From positions 1-52,007 of the forward strand of contig NZ_JHYA01000015.1 in the NCBI RefSeq assembly GCF_000621545.1: a stretch of 52,007 bases of DNA, read 5' to 3'. The stretch is from Anaerovibrio lipolyticus LB2005. GTDB lineage: Bacteria > Bacillota > Negativicutes > Selenomonadales > Selenomonadaceae. The translations under genes were made by a program, and so were the position numbers. Shown one piece after another: positions 15,443 through 23,067 of the stretch. The notes below the pieces were generated by a model that did not search any database, had not been told where the DNA came from, and saw only the letters and a list, made by a program, of their open reading frames with translations. The first letter of the stretch is position 1, and each line of letters starts with the position of its first letter.

Positions 15443-17145
15443 TATGCTTCCTCCGTTGTCAATATTTCTTCTGCAAGATACGGCTTCAAAACTTTATTGA
15501 TTGCCTTGATATAAGCAACCCTATCCGGCTGTCCCCAAAAATGGAGCTGATTGTCTTCTGACGGTGTATAGTATTTTAAAAACACCTTTTTGGTACAAAA
15601 CGGAATATACTGTCCGTCTTTATCCATTTCTATAATAAGATTTCGTTTTACATCAAATGCGGAATTACTCAGTGCGGCATTATCGTCTGAACGGAGAAGG
15701 GCCATATTTCCTATGGAATGTAGATACTCTGTATTTCCCTGTACTGAAAGTAAACTGGTAACCTTCTTTTGTAAATCATCAAATTCTTTACCTCCAAGAT
15801 CAGGCTTATCAATAGCTGTTTTCATTGACTCGATTAGCTCATCATCATGAGAAACAGCACGAACAGATGCTATATGTTTGCCCAACCATTCTTTCCACAA
15901 TTCCTGGGTATTCAAGCCCTCGGAATGCTGAGCATGTATATGCTCAAGAGACCACGCAACCTTTCCCTTTTCATCGTATTTAAACTTGTCAAACGGGAAC
16001 CATTGTGTATTCTCACCATTTAATCTAACTGACTCAACGTTGAATAGAAGCAGTAGTTTACTGATGCGTTTTCGATCCTGTGCTTTTTCATAACTAAGCT
16101 CAGAATAATTCCCCTGAATTGCAATACTATCTCGAATATATGAATCCAGCACACCTCTAAATTCTTGCTTAGTCTTTCCATCAGATATCCCGAAGATTTC
16201 TTGCAAAGTCAGCTTCTCTGAAGCAATCAAATAGCCAATTTTATGGTAAAGCTCATGATTTTCAAACCAGTCCTTAAGAATTAGGAACGTTTGCTGAATT
16301 TTTCTCCATATTTCATCCAATGTCATGGATTTACTCAGCTCATCAATTTTAAAGAATGTATAATACTTCTCACGATTATCGGCAGGTTTATCCGATATCA
16401 AATCAAGTATCAGATCAATTCTTGTCTGATATCTAGTATTAGTTCTATTGGTCAGAAAATACCACAGAGCATCATTGTGAAGCTCCTTCTCAATATTATC
16501 CCACTGCAAGGATATCTCTTCCTGCTTCGCTCTGCCTTTTTTTGCCTTTCCTTCACTACTAAGGAATACAGCCTTTACCAGTTCAGCGCTTGTCAATGGA
16601 ATTTTCCCGATATTGAGACGAGTGAACAAGCCGATAGCATCTTCACTTTCACCAACTTCATACCAGATAATCTTCACATTCTCTTTAAAATATTCATAGA
16701 TATGCAGGACACGAATTTGCTTATCTTCCTCAAACCATTTCATAATCGTTTCGTAGGCATTGGCTATAAACCAGAAATCAATGTTTTCATCGCGTCTGGA
16801 CAAATCCACGCTTTTTAGATATTCCTGAGAATTGTCGCGTGTGTCATACACGAGCTTAAATGCTGGTTCATCAAAAAACGGATTTACATCCCTCATATAT
16901 CTGTAGACCAGATATAACGTCGTCAAGCGCTGCTGACCGTCTATCAATTCATAGGCATCTCCATTCTTACGAACCACTACCGGCTGAAGGCAATAATTTT
17001 TCTTTCCATTCGAATAAACATCATTCAAGAGGCGAAGGACTTCATCTTTCCCCCAACGATACCCACGTTGATAAGAGGGAACATAAAATGTTCCTTGAAT
17101 TTCACTTACCAGCTTTGTCTCCAATAATATCTGGCTGTTCACCAT
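15442..17145 (-). CDS. DUF262-DUF1524 protein (GmrSD-like nuclease)
   Basis: The protein (567 aa) has an N-terminal DUF262 domain (YVPSYQRGYRW at 21-31, LIDGQQRLTTL at 67-77). Its C-terminal DUF1524 domain carries the HNH-like LEHIHAQ (400-406, H402 and H404) and IGNMALLRSDDNAALSNSAF (478-497), matching the family's EHI-x-PQ and GNLxLL...N signatures. GmrSD enzymes cut modified phage DNA in an NTP-dependent way (established for the family). It is the first gene of the operon; GCGGGGA precedes ATG 17145. Single-chain GmrSD relatives usually suffice, so a second DUF262 partner is notable. Confidence 0.88.
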   Translation of the reverse strand: MVNSQILLETKLVSEIQGTFYVPSYQRGYRWGKDEVLRLLNDVYSNGKKNYCLQPVVVRKNGDAYELIDGQQRLTTLYLVYRYMRDVNPFFDEPAFKLVYDTRDNSQEYLKSVDLSRRDENIDFWFIANAYETIMKWFEEDKQIRVLHIYEYFKENVKIIWYEVGESEDAIGLFTRLNIGKIPLTSAELVKAVFLSSEGKAKKGRAKQEEISLQWDNIEKELHNDALWYFLTNRTNTRYQTRIDLILDLISDKPADNREKYYTFFKIDELSKSMTLDEIWRKIQQTFLILKDWFENHELYHKIGYLIASEKLTLQEIFGISDGKTKQEFRGVLDSYIRDSIAIQGNYSELSYEKAQDRKRISKLLLLFNVESVRLNGENTQWFPFDKFKYDEKGKVAWSLEHIHAQHSEGLNTQELWKEWLGKHIASVRAVSHDDELIESMKTAIDKPDLGGKEFDDLQKKVTSLLSVQGNTEYLHSIGNMALLRSDDNAALSNSAFDVKRNLIIEMDKDGQYIPFCTKKVFLKYYTPSEDNQLHFWGQPDRVAYIKAINKVLKPYLAEEILTTEEA

Positions 17146-17359
17146 ATAAAATCCCCGCTTTCTATATGAATCTGCTCACTTATCCATAACAATAGCCATA
17201 CCAGTATGACATCACGATGACGTTTTTATACGAATTTCTATACTACAAACAGTTCTACACTATTTCCTTAAACCCTTTTATTACCGTTAATATCGTATGC
17301 ACTTTAAAAATATAAATAGTTCTTACTACTGATGATACCTCCGCCCCTATACATAAAAT
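17146..17359. other. Upstream region of the DUF262 operon
   Basis: No gene is seen here. On the minus strand a weak pair, CTGTTT and TATAAA with 16 bases between, lies around 17218-17245. It could be the operon promoter but is low confidence. The short repeat-rich patch near 17200-17222 (ATACCAGTAT, CATCACGATGACG) could hold an operator. Confidence 0.35.
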
Positions 17360-17400
17360 ACCCCCCAAAGCCCAATAACAGGTGTTTGAGGGGATTTTCT
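17360..17400 (-). terminator. Intrinsic terminator
   Basis: CCCCCCAAAGCCC (17361-17373) pairs imperfectly with GGTGTTTGAGGGG (17381-17393). T-rich bases lie on both sides. It would separate the zinc-ribbon gene from the DUF262 operon. Confidence 0.6.
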
Positions 17401-17541
17401 TTGTATCAAACTAGGTATTAAGGTATCCCGTAGGAGCTGTACTTTGATACAAATGTAACGATTATCGCTTAAATCAGCTTAACGATGAATGTATTGTAAA
17501 CCTACACCATTAAACCATCTCTGAGGGATTCTCTAAAAGAC

Positions 17542-17802
17542 TTACTCAAACTCCGCTGTCAGTTTTCCTCTAAATTCTCTCGTGTCCTCATCATTTGGTT
17601 CACCAAAATAAAATCCTATCACTGAAGTTGTATTCTTCTTGTCTTCCATTATAAAGATGATGTCACCTTCCTGAGAATAAAGCGTATACACCTCCACTGC
17701 TTCCCTTGTACCGCAAGCAGGACAGATCTCAGTACGGTTATCTTTCCTTGATAGTGCTGGATGACTGTCATATTCTTTACCGCAAATCGGACATACTCTC
17801 AT
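17542..17802 (-). CDS. Small zinc-ribbon protein of integrative-element type
   Basis: The product (86 aa) starts MRVCPICGKEYDSHPALSRK with a second Cys pair (CPACG), giving a C-x2-C...C-x2-C zinc ribbon in the first 33 residues. The second half (YTLYSQEGDIIFIMED) is repeated in decayed form at 11.24-11.29 kb. Proteins with this CPICGKEY...HPALSRKDN opening are frequent on Firmicutes conjugative elements and prophages (from memory). Its ATG overlaps the stop of the DUF4314 frame (TAATG), which implies coupling to it when that gene was intact. Confidence 0.7.
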   Translation of the reverse strand: MRVCPICGKEYDSHPALSRKDNRTEICPACGTREAVEVYTLYSQEGDIIFIMEDKKNTTSVIGFYFGEPNDEDTREFRGKLTAEFE

Positions 17803-18011
17803 TATTTCACCACCTCAACCTCATCCTCGCCCAGAACCACATTTAATCCCGAGCCGTTATCTCATGCCACCATAACCGAACCGATGTCATCCACGCCTCT
17901 TACCGTACCCTCGGTGCCAATCGGCGGTGCCTGGATATCATCCATCTTGATCAGACGGACTCTCATTCCTGCCAGGTATGTAGCCTTGGCCTTTGCAATC
18001 TCATCTCACAT
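17802..18011 (-). pseudogene. DUF4314-type gene with two in-frame TGA codons
   Basis: A 70-codon frame reads as a DUF4314 protein (RVRLIKMDDIQAPPIGTEGT, VRGVDDIGSVMVA, then DNGSGLNVVLGEDEVEVV) with TGA at codon 2 (18008-18006) and codon 50 (17864-17862). Codon 50 falls where the family has Trp in a WDNGSG motif. GGAGG lies 7 nt before ATG 18011. The stop overlaps the next gene's ATG, so the frame is otherwise well kept. Most simply it is a recently inactivated gene; TGA read as Trp is the alternative. Confidence 0.7.
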
Positions 18012-18065
18012 AGCATGACCTCCTCGCCACCATTATGTCGTGAATTTGCCATGCTGTAAGCGGGC

Positions 18066-18097
18066 AAAATAAAACTGCCCTCATTTAGAGAGCAGCA
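18066..18097 (-). terminator. Intrinsic terminator (minus strand)
   Basis: ACTGCCCT (18074-18081) pairs with AGAGCAGC (18089-18096) with wobbles, followed by TTTTATTTT on the minus strand. It ends the flavin reductase transcript. Confidence 0.75.
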
Positions 18098-18110
18098 ATA
18101 TGTAAGATTT

Positions 18111-18674
18111 TTATTTCAATTTTGCACCATCATGAAAAGCCTTGCCAACAGGTTTTTCATCCAGCTGCAAGTATGTGTGATTAACTCCATCAAAGATAAT
18201 CGGTGCCAACTTGGCCACATCTACCTTATCATCAGAGGTCAATACCCGTTCGTCAATGCTGACATTTTTTATTTTTCCTACAAGCTGGCAAGCCTTTCTG
18301 TCATAGCGAAGCACTTCGCACTCAAAAGCCATTGGTAACTCATTGATAATAGGTGCGTCCACGAACTCGCTCTTTACAGCTGTAAACCCAGCCTTCTTGA
18401 ACTTATCAGGTGCCTTCAGACCGCTTTCAATTCCCACATAATCACATGCTACCAAATGGGACACATCCCCCATACTCACCGTAAAGGCTTTTCTTTCCTC
18501 AAGATTATCTGATGTTTTATGGTTAGCCCCCATACAAATAAAAATTTCATCGTCATCGTGGATACCACCCCATGCCGCATTCATGGCATTAGGGTTGTCT
18601 TCCTTATCATAGGTAGCGACGATGAATACCGGCTGTGGGTATACCCAAGGCTTAGCTCCAAAATTTTTTCTCAT
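18111..18674 (-). CDS. Flavin reductase family protein
   Basis: The product (187 aa) matches the FMN-binding flavin reductase-like (split-barrel) family: PQPVFIVATYDKEDNPNAMN, followed by WGGIHDDDEIFICMGANHKT and a C-terminal GKIKNVSIDE. Members bind FMN and reduce flavin or act as flavoprotein oxidoreductases with NAD(P)H; the partner is unknown. AGGGAGATG precedes ATG 18674 and a terminator follows, so it is a single-gene unit. A dispersed repeat copy (18731-18867) begins 57 bases upstream of the start. Confidence 0.85.
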   Translation of the reverse strand: MRKNFGAKPWVYPQPVFIVATYDKEDNPNAMNAAWGGIHDDDEIFICMGANHKTSDNLEERKAFTVSMGDVSHLVACDYVGIESGLKAPDKFKKAGFTAVKSEFVDAPIINELPMAFECEVLRYDRKACQLVGKIKNVSIDERVLTSDDKVDVAKLAPIIFDGVNHTYLQLDEKPVGKAFHDGAKLK

Positions 18675-18730
18675 ACTTACATCTCCCTTGAATTAATCCG
18701 AAAATTGAAAATCTATTTTCTATGACTAAT

Positions 18731-18867
18731 TATAACACCATTGTTCAAATTTTTTTCTTTCAGAAGAAAAATCTTCCAATTAGCGTTTCCCTAAAGGACT
18801 AACTCACTTCATTCGTGTCGCAACGAGGTGGGGGACATCTTAAAGCTCGTTATATATTGTGAATATA
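18731..18867 (+). repeat. Dispersed repeat, copy A (IS200/IS605-like remnant?)
   Basis: This segment shares its left part (TATAAC-CCATTG-TCAAATTT through AGAAGAAAAATCTTCC and AATTAGCGTTTC) and its right part (AGGTGGGGGACATC, then TTAAAGCTCGTTATA) with 37785-37946. The middles differ in length and sequence. No transposase is present. Subterminal hairpins and conserved ends suggest a non-autonomous element or decayed ends of an IS200/IS605-group element; this is an inference. Confidence 0.55.
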
Positions 18868-18902
18868 AAAAAGTCATCTTAACTGCATCACAAAAAATGC
18901 AA

Positions 18903-18980
18903 CGAACTTTTGTAGTATCACTACACTTTTTACACCGAACTTTTGTAGTATAGCTACACTTTTTGCAACGAACTTTTGTA
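18903..18980. repeat. 33-bp tandem repeats with internal dyad
   Basis: Two full copies (18903-18935 and 18936-18968) and a 12-base partial copy (18969-18980) begin CGAACTTTTGTA. Copy 1 holds the dyad GTAGT-ATC-ACTAC and copy 2 the shorter GTAG-TATAG-CTAC. The array lies in the divergent region between the flavin reductase and the 19104 gene. Read on the minus strand it would encode 11-residue units with C-x2-C, but that frame (19015-18809) has no ribosome site. Confidence 0.75.
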
Positions 18981-19103
18981 AGCCAGCTCCATTGTCCTTT
19001 TTTTCGCCCACACATCTATTGCCAATAATTTTCGCGTAGTATAGTATTAAATAAAATATCGGAAAATGCAAAGTGGCGTAATTCCTTGAGGGGAGGGATA
19101 AAT

Positions 19104-19760
19104 ATGGGTATTGAAGACACTCACTTATGGAAAGACTACTATGACGGATGTGAAGAAGAGGGCTGGCAGGATGCGGATCCTTTTGACAAGGACAGCCAGG
19201 ACGCTTATGATGCCATCTGGGATGATTACAGTATGGACCGTGATGAATTTGAAGAAGATAATTACGATCCGGATTTTTTTGATGAATGCGACAACGATAG
19301 TGTAAAGGTGGATAATCCTCCAGCCGCCACGCCCAGGACAAGAAATATTTACATTCCTATCATCGATAATCCCCGCAAGCCTCGTTATTACTGCCCCAAG
19401 TGCCACAGTAATGGCGCGATACGACTAAAATTTATTACCCCGCCACCACAGCTGGATTCCAGCCCTGCTGTTCACTATTTTTATTTGCTCATTTCCCTGA
19501 TATTCCTCTTGCCAGCCCTGCGCAGTATAGCAGATATAGTCATGGGTATCGATATAACAGGAAATTTACTGATTATCGGTGTAAGCGGAGCAATCGCATT
19601 CTTTGCCTGCAGGGCCTACCTCTCCAACAAGAAACAGCATGAGAAACGCTGTAAAATCTACCAACAGCAATGTGATTTATGGGCCAACGGCTATAGATGT
19701 ACAGCCTGCGGCACCCATTACCCAATGCAAACAGACGAAAATGATTTGCCAAATAAATAG
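19104..19760 (+). CDS. Membrane protein with split zinc-ribbon and acidic N-terminus
   Basis: The product has 218 aa. Residues 1-75 are very acidic (DPFDKDSQDAYDAIWDDYS and more). A CPKCHSNGAIRL half-ribbon follows, then two membrane helices (about 120-165), a basic loop and a second CTACGTHYP pair near the C-terminus. The two CxxC pairs flank a hairpin of membrane segments, so both could meet on the cytoplasmic face to bind zinc. ATG 19104 is used because GGGGAGGG lies 6 nt upstream. Function unknown. A strong terminator follows directly. Confidence 0.75.
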   Translation: MGIEDTHLWKDYYDGCEEEGWQDADPFDKDSQDAYDAIWDDYSMDRDEFEEDNYDPDFFDECDNDSVKVDNPPAATPRTRNIYIPIIDNPRKPRYYCPKCHSNGAIRLKFITPPPQLDSSPAVHYFYLLISLIFLLPALRSIADIVMGIDITGNLLIIGVSGAIAFFACRAYLSNKKQHEKRCKIYQQQCDLWANGYRCTACGTHYPMQTDENDLPNK

Positions 19761-19776
19761 CCTATACAAGACAAAA

Positions 19777-19831
19777 AGCCGGGAACAGGCTGCCATCCAT
19801 TGGATAGCGACCTGCTTCCGGCTAATTTTTT
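19777..19831 (+). terminator. Strong intrinsic terminator (plus strand)
   Basis: AGCCGGGAACAGG (19777-19789) pairs with CCTGCTTCCGGCT (19811-19823) with two wobbles, followed by AATTTTTT. It ends the 19104-19760 transcript and may also stop ktrA read-through from the other side. Confidence 0.9.
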
Positions 19832-19836
19832 ACCCG

Positions 19837-20508
19837 TTACTCCCCGGACAAAACCTTTTCCTTAAACTTTGCCAATACCTCATTTGAGCCAATGGCAAAA
19901 ACCTTGTCCCCTTTACAAAATTTATAGGTTGGCGGCGGCGTAATCAAGGTTTTCTCCTCATGAATGATTGCAATAACATTCAAGCCAAATTGGGCGCGGA
20001 GATTGGCCTCCACAAGATTTTTATTCCACAGCTCCTCCGGTGCATTAAAGTTAATTATTTTAATATCACCATCTATTTCAATATAGTCCTTAACATTAGG
20101 TGTCACCATCTGCAAGGCCAAACGCTTGGCCATTTCCAGCTCGGAGAATACAATTTGAGTGGCTCCCATTTTTTTGGCCATTACAGCATGACGTTCATCA
20201 ATGGCCTTTACCACAATATCCGAAATATTACGCTCTTTGCACAGCATGGTGGCCATAAGACTTGCTTCCAGATTTTTAGTGGCAATAATAACCGTGTCAA
20301 AGTTCTCCATACCTGCCTGATCAAAGGCCCTGGAATCACGGATATCAAAGCTGACTATTCTCGATACCTGATCTGCCAATTTGCTGACAACAGCTTCATC
20401 TACATCCACACACAAAACTTCATAGCCCATTTGTTCCAAGGTTACGGCCAGGCTTATGCCAAAACGGCCCATGCCCAGAATTGCAAATTGATTTTTTCTG
20501 CTTACCAT
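19837..20508 (-). CDS. ktrA: Potassium uptake regulatory subunit KtrA (TrkA/RCK family)
   Basis: The protein (223 aa) has a Rossmann-type RCK_N domain (FAILGMGRFGISLA, with the acidic VDVDE at the end of strand 2) and an RCK_C domain from about residue 135 ending KVFAIGSNEVLAKF. KtrA forms a cytoplasmic octameric ring that binds ATP/ADP and gates KtrB. The ATG lies 10 bases after the ktrB stop, so the two are one operon in the order ktrB-ktrA. Length and order match KtrAB rather than the double-domain TrkA. Confidence 0.92.
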   Translation of the reverse strand: MVSRKNQFAILGMGRFGISLAVTLEQMGYEVLCVDVDEAVVSKLADQVSRIVSFDIRDSRAFDQAGMENFDTVIIATKNLEASLMATMLCKERNISDIVVKAIDERHAVMAKKMGATQIVFSELEMAKRLALQMVTPNVKDYIEIDGDIKIINFNAPEELWNKNLVEANLRAQFGLNVIAIIHEEKTLITPPPTYKFCKGDKVFAIGSNEVLAKFKEKVLSGE

Positions 20509-20518
20509 ATTCTTTACC

Positions 20519-21892
20519 TCAACCTATCATAATATTGCCTTCCGGATATTTAATCAGTGATTCCTCCTGCTTGATAACGGCCATTATAAATGTCAAAATC
20601 CCCACTCTGCCCATGAGCATGGTAAGGGACAATATGAGCTTGCCCCACATATCCCATTCGTTGGTGATGCCTATTCCCATACCTACCGTGCCAAAGGCCG
20701 AAACCGTTTCAAAAATTACAGCTCCCAGCTGATGGACCTCACCATCAATTACCGACAGCAAAATACCGGCGGATACCACCCAAATAGTTGCGATGGTAAA
20801 AATAGCGTAGGCCTGCACCTGAAGCTTTCTGCTTATCTGTCTGCCAAATACAACGTTTTCCCTTTTACCACGAACTACAGACCACATGGACAGCATAACG
20901 ATAAAATATGTGGTGCTCTTGATACCACCGCCCGTGGACAGTGGCGAGGCACCAATAAACATGAGCAGTATCATCACCAGCTTGCTAATCTGGGTAGCTG
21001 CATCCAAATCGAAGGTATTAAACCCCGCTGTACGACATGAGATGGAAGTGAAAAAGGACTGGGCCAGCTGCTCACTCAGCGGTAAATTGCCCAATGTTCT
21101 TGGATTCTGGCTATCCACCAAAAATATCAATAAGCCTCCCAAAACAATGAGGAATGCCGAAGTGGACAGTGCAATCTGACTATGGAGGGTAAGCCTACGC
21201 CATTTATGGTTATGCAAAACATCATGGATAACCGTGAAACCAATTCCGCCCAATATTATCAAGGTTCCCAGACACCCCATCAAAAAGAAGTCATCCCCCC
21301 GCTTGGTCAGGCTGTCATAATTACCGAATAAGTCAAAGCCCGCATTACAAAAGGCGGAAACAGAATGAAATATCCCATAGCCGATACAATCCCAGCCATA
21401 TTCCGGGTAAAAATGCCAGGCCAGCAAAACGGCAAAAAAGCCCTCCACCGCAAAGGTGTATTGTATCATGCGACGAATCAGAGGGAACATCCCCATTCTT
21501 GAGCTTTGGTTAAGAGATTCCTGCAACACCTGGGTTTCCGACAGGCGAAAACGATATCCCATACTATGGGCAACCAAAGTACCCAGGGTCATAATCCCCA
21601 ACCCTCCTATCTGGATAAGGAGCAGCATGACCACCTTGCCAAATAGGGTCAAATCATTTTTCAAATCCGTCACCGTCAGTCCTGTTACGCAGGAGGCCGA
21701 GGTGGATACAAAAAGTGCGTCCACGGGGTGGAGCCCCATATGATCCGTGGTACTGATGGGCAAGGTCAACAACAAGGTGCCTAAACCAATCATAAGAATA
21801 AAACTCAGACAGATTATCTGGTTCGGCTTCATGCGAAAGCTATGCTGAATCTTTATAACATCCTGTCTTCGCCAGTTCGGTCCAAAATGCAT
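20519..21892 (-). CDS. ktrB: Potassium uptake channel subunit KtrB (TrkH family)
   Basis: The product (457 aa) contains the four pore loops of the Trk/Ktr/HKT superfamily, each with the filter Gly: SASCVTGLTV, SAFCNAGFDL, SCRTAGFNTF and SAFGTVGMGI. A gating-loop-like stretch (GASPLSTGGGIKSTT) lies in the third repeat. The first 25 residues are basic and cytoplasmic. It mediates Na+- or K+-coupled potassium uptake with the ktrA product downstream. ATG 21892 has GAAGAGA upstream. Confidence 0.93.
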   Translation of the reverse strand: MHFGPNWRRQDVIKIQHSFRMKPNQIICLSFILMIGLGTLLLTLPISTTDHMGLHPVDALFVSTSASCVTGLTVTDLKNDLTLFGKVVMLLLIQIGGLGIMTLGTLVAHSMGYRFRLSETQVLQESLNQSSRMGMFPLIRRMIQYTFAVEGFFAVLLAWHFYPEYGWDCIGYGIFHSVSAFCNAGFDLFGNYDSLTKRGDDFFLMGCLGTLIILGGIGFTVIHDVLHNHKWRRLTLHSQIALSTSAFLIVLGGLLIFLVDSQNPRTLGNLPLSEQLAQSFFTSISCRTAGFNTFDLDAATQISKLVMILLMFIGASPLSTGGGIKSTTYFIVMLSMWSVVRGKRENVVFGRQISRKLQVQAYAIFTIATIWVVSAGILLSVIDGEVHQLGAVIFETVSAFGTVGMGIGITNEWDMWGKLILSLTMLMGRVGILTFIMAVIKQEESLIKYPEGNIMIG

Positions 21893-21950
21893 ATTATCTC
21901 TTCACATCCTTTTCGATGGATGGTTAATATATTTCGTCACATCAATTTTA

Positions 21951-22277
21951 TCACATATATTGATTCAAAAGCCAATAGGCTGCCAGCCCTACAATAATGC
22001 TGTAAGCGAGATTTCTTGTCTTTGCCGCCACCAGGAGTACCGGTATGGCTGCCAAAAATTCTACATTTGTCCAGCTGAAGCGAAACCCACTATGGGCATC
22101 ACCAAAAATTGAAACAAAAATCAGCGCACCAAATACAGCCGTGGGCACATACTTCAACCAAAGGGACAGAAATGTCGGCAAAGGGCGTCTGCCCAAAACT
22201 GCCAATGGCAGAATTCGGGAAATATATGAAGAACAAAACAGTCCGAATATGCAGATTAAAATATCTGTATAACTCAT
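21951..22277 (-). CDS. azlD: Branched-chain amino acid export protein AzlD
   Basis: The product (108 aa) has the AzlD pattern of three or four helices (YISRILPLAVLGRRPLPTFL at residues 18-37, then FLAAIPVLLVAAKTRNLAYS). It is the small partner of AzlC; the pair exports branched-chain amino acids or analogues such as azaleucine in characterised relatives. The start overlaps the azlC stop by four bases (ATGA), which is standard for this pair. Confidence 0.9.
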   Translation of the reverse strand: MSYTDILICIFGLFCSSYISRILPLAVLGRRPLPTFLSLWLKYVPTAVFGALIFVSIFGDAHSGFRFSWTNVEFLAAIPVLLVAAKTRNLAYSIIVGLAAYWLLNQYM

Positions 22278-22969
22278 TTCTTCTCTACCCCCTCACCATT
22301 ATCTATTGCTGCCCCCACAATTGCTGCCACTACGGTGGCCACCACCACATTCAGCATATTGTCCAGCCACAATGACAGCAAAAGGGCCAAGCCCCCGCCC
22401 AGTACACCAATTCCAATGAGCTTGGCGGATTTAAAATGAAATGACCACAGGCCAATAAACATAGCAATAAGGGCATAGCTTACAAGCCCGGTATCAATAT
22501 AAACTGCACTGCCCAGCAGCACCCCAGCCACTGTGGCCAGCATCCAGCTCATGTGAGCCAGGAAATTCAGCCCCGCTGCTTTTTTAGGATTCCATTCACT
22601 ATCTCGCTTCTGAAACTCAATACTATTCACAGCAAAGGTTTCATCCACGATTTCCTGGGCGTAAATCATACGATATAGCAATGATTCCTTGGAAATATGC
22701 TGATTGAGGATAAGTCCGTACAGCATGTGACGCAGATTTACAATACCTACAGTAATTACAATGGGAATGATGGCCGTCCCAGCGCCAATCATGGCAAGAG
22801 CAATAAACTGGCCACTACCGGCAAAGAGGAAAATAGACATCATGGCCATCAAAAAGGCATCCAGCCCCACCTTTTCTCCCAATATGCCACAGGCCACCCC
22901 CAAAGGAATATAGCCAAAGCATATAGGCCATACTGCTTTGAAAACCTGTTTATTAAAATATTCACCCAT
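22274..22969 (-). CDS. azlC: Branched-chain amino acid export protein AzlC
   Basis: The product (231 aa) shows the AzlC/YgaZ signature PICFGYIPLGVACGILGEKV, GSGQFIALAMIGAG, a conserved NLRHMLYG motif and about seven helices. It forms the larger subunit of the export pair with AzlD. ATG 22969 is preferred over a TTG 21 bases upstream because AAAGGAAA fits it. About 100 bases upstream separate it from the aminopeptidase, so it probably has its own promoter. Confidence 0.9.
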   Translation of the reverse strand: MGEYFNKQVFKAVWPICFGYIPLGVACGILGEKVGLDAFLMAMMSIFLFAGSGQFIALAMIGAGTAIIPIVITVGIVNLRHMLYGLILNQHISKESLLYRMIYAQEIVDETFAVNSIEFQKRDSEWNPKKAAGLNFLAHMSWMLATVAGVLLGSAVYIDTGLVSYALIAMFIGLWSFHFKSAKLIGIGVLGGGLALLLSLWLDNMLNVVVATVVAAIVGAAIDNGEGVEKK

Positions 22970-23067
22970 AAATAGATTTCCTTTCCCCAATGCATATCAA
23001 CATTTAATTAACGTTATATTAATGTTTTATAACATTATTAATAGCATAGCAATCATCAGTATACTGA

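Noticed and set aside
18903-18980. Possible CRISPR array
   Set aside because: The 33-base units are directly adjacent with no unique spacers and no cas genes are nearby.
18809-19015. Minus-strand frame with CxxC repeats (68 codons)
   Set aside because: The repeats come from the 33-bp DNA array, no Shine-Dalgarno precedes the ATG, and the rest of the frame runs through the dispersed repeat. Kept only as a finding, not a gene.
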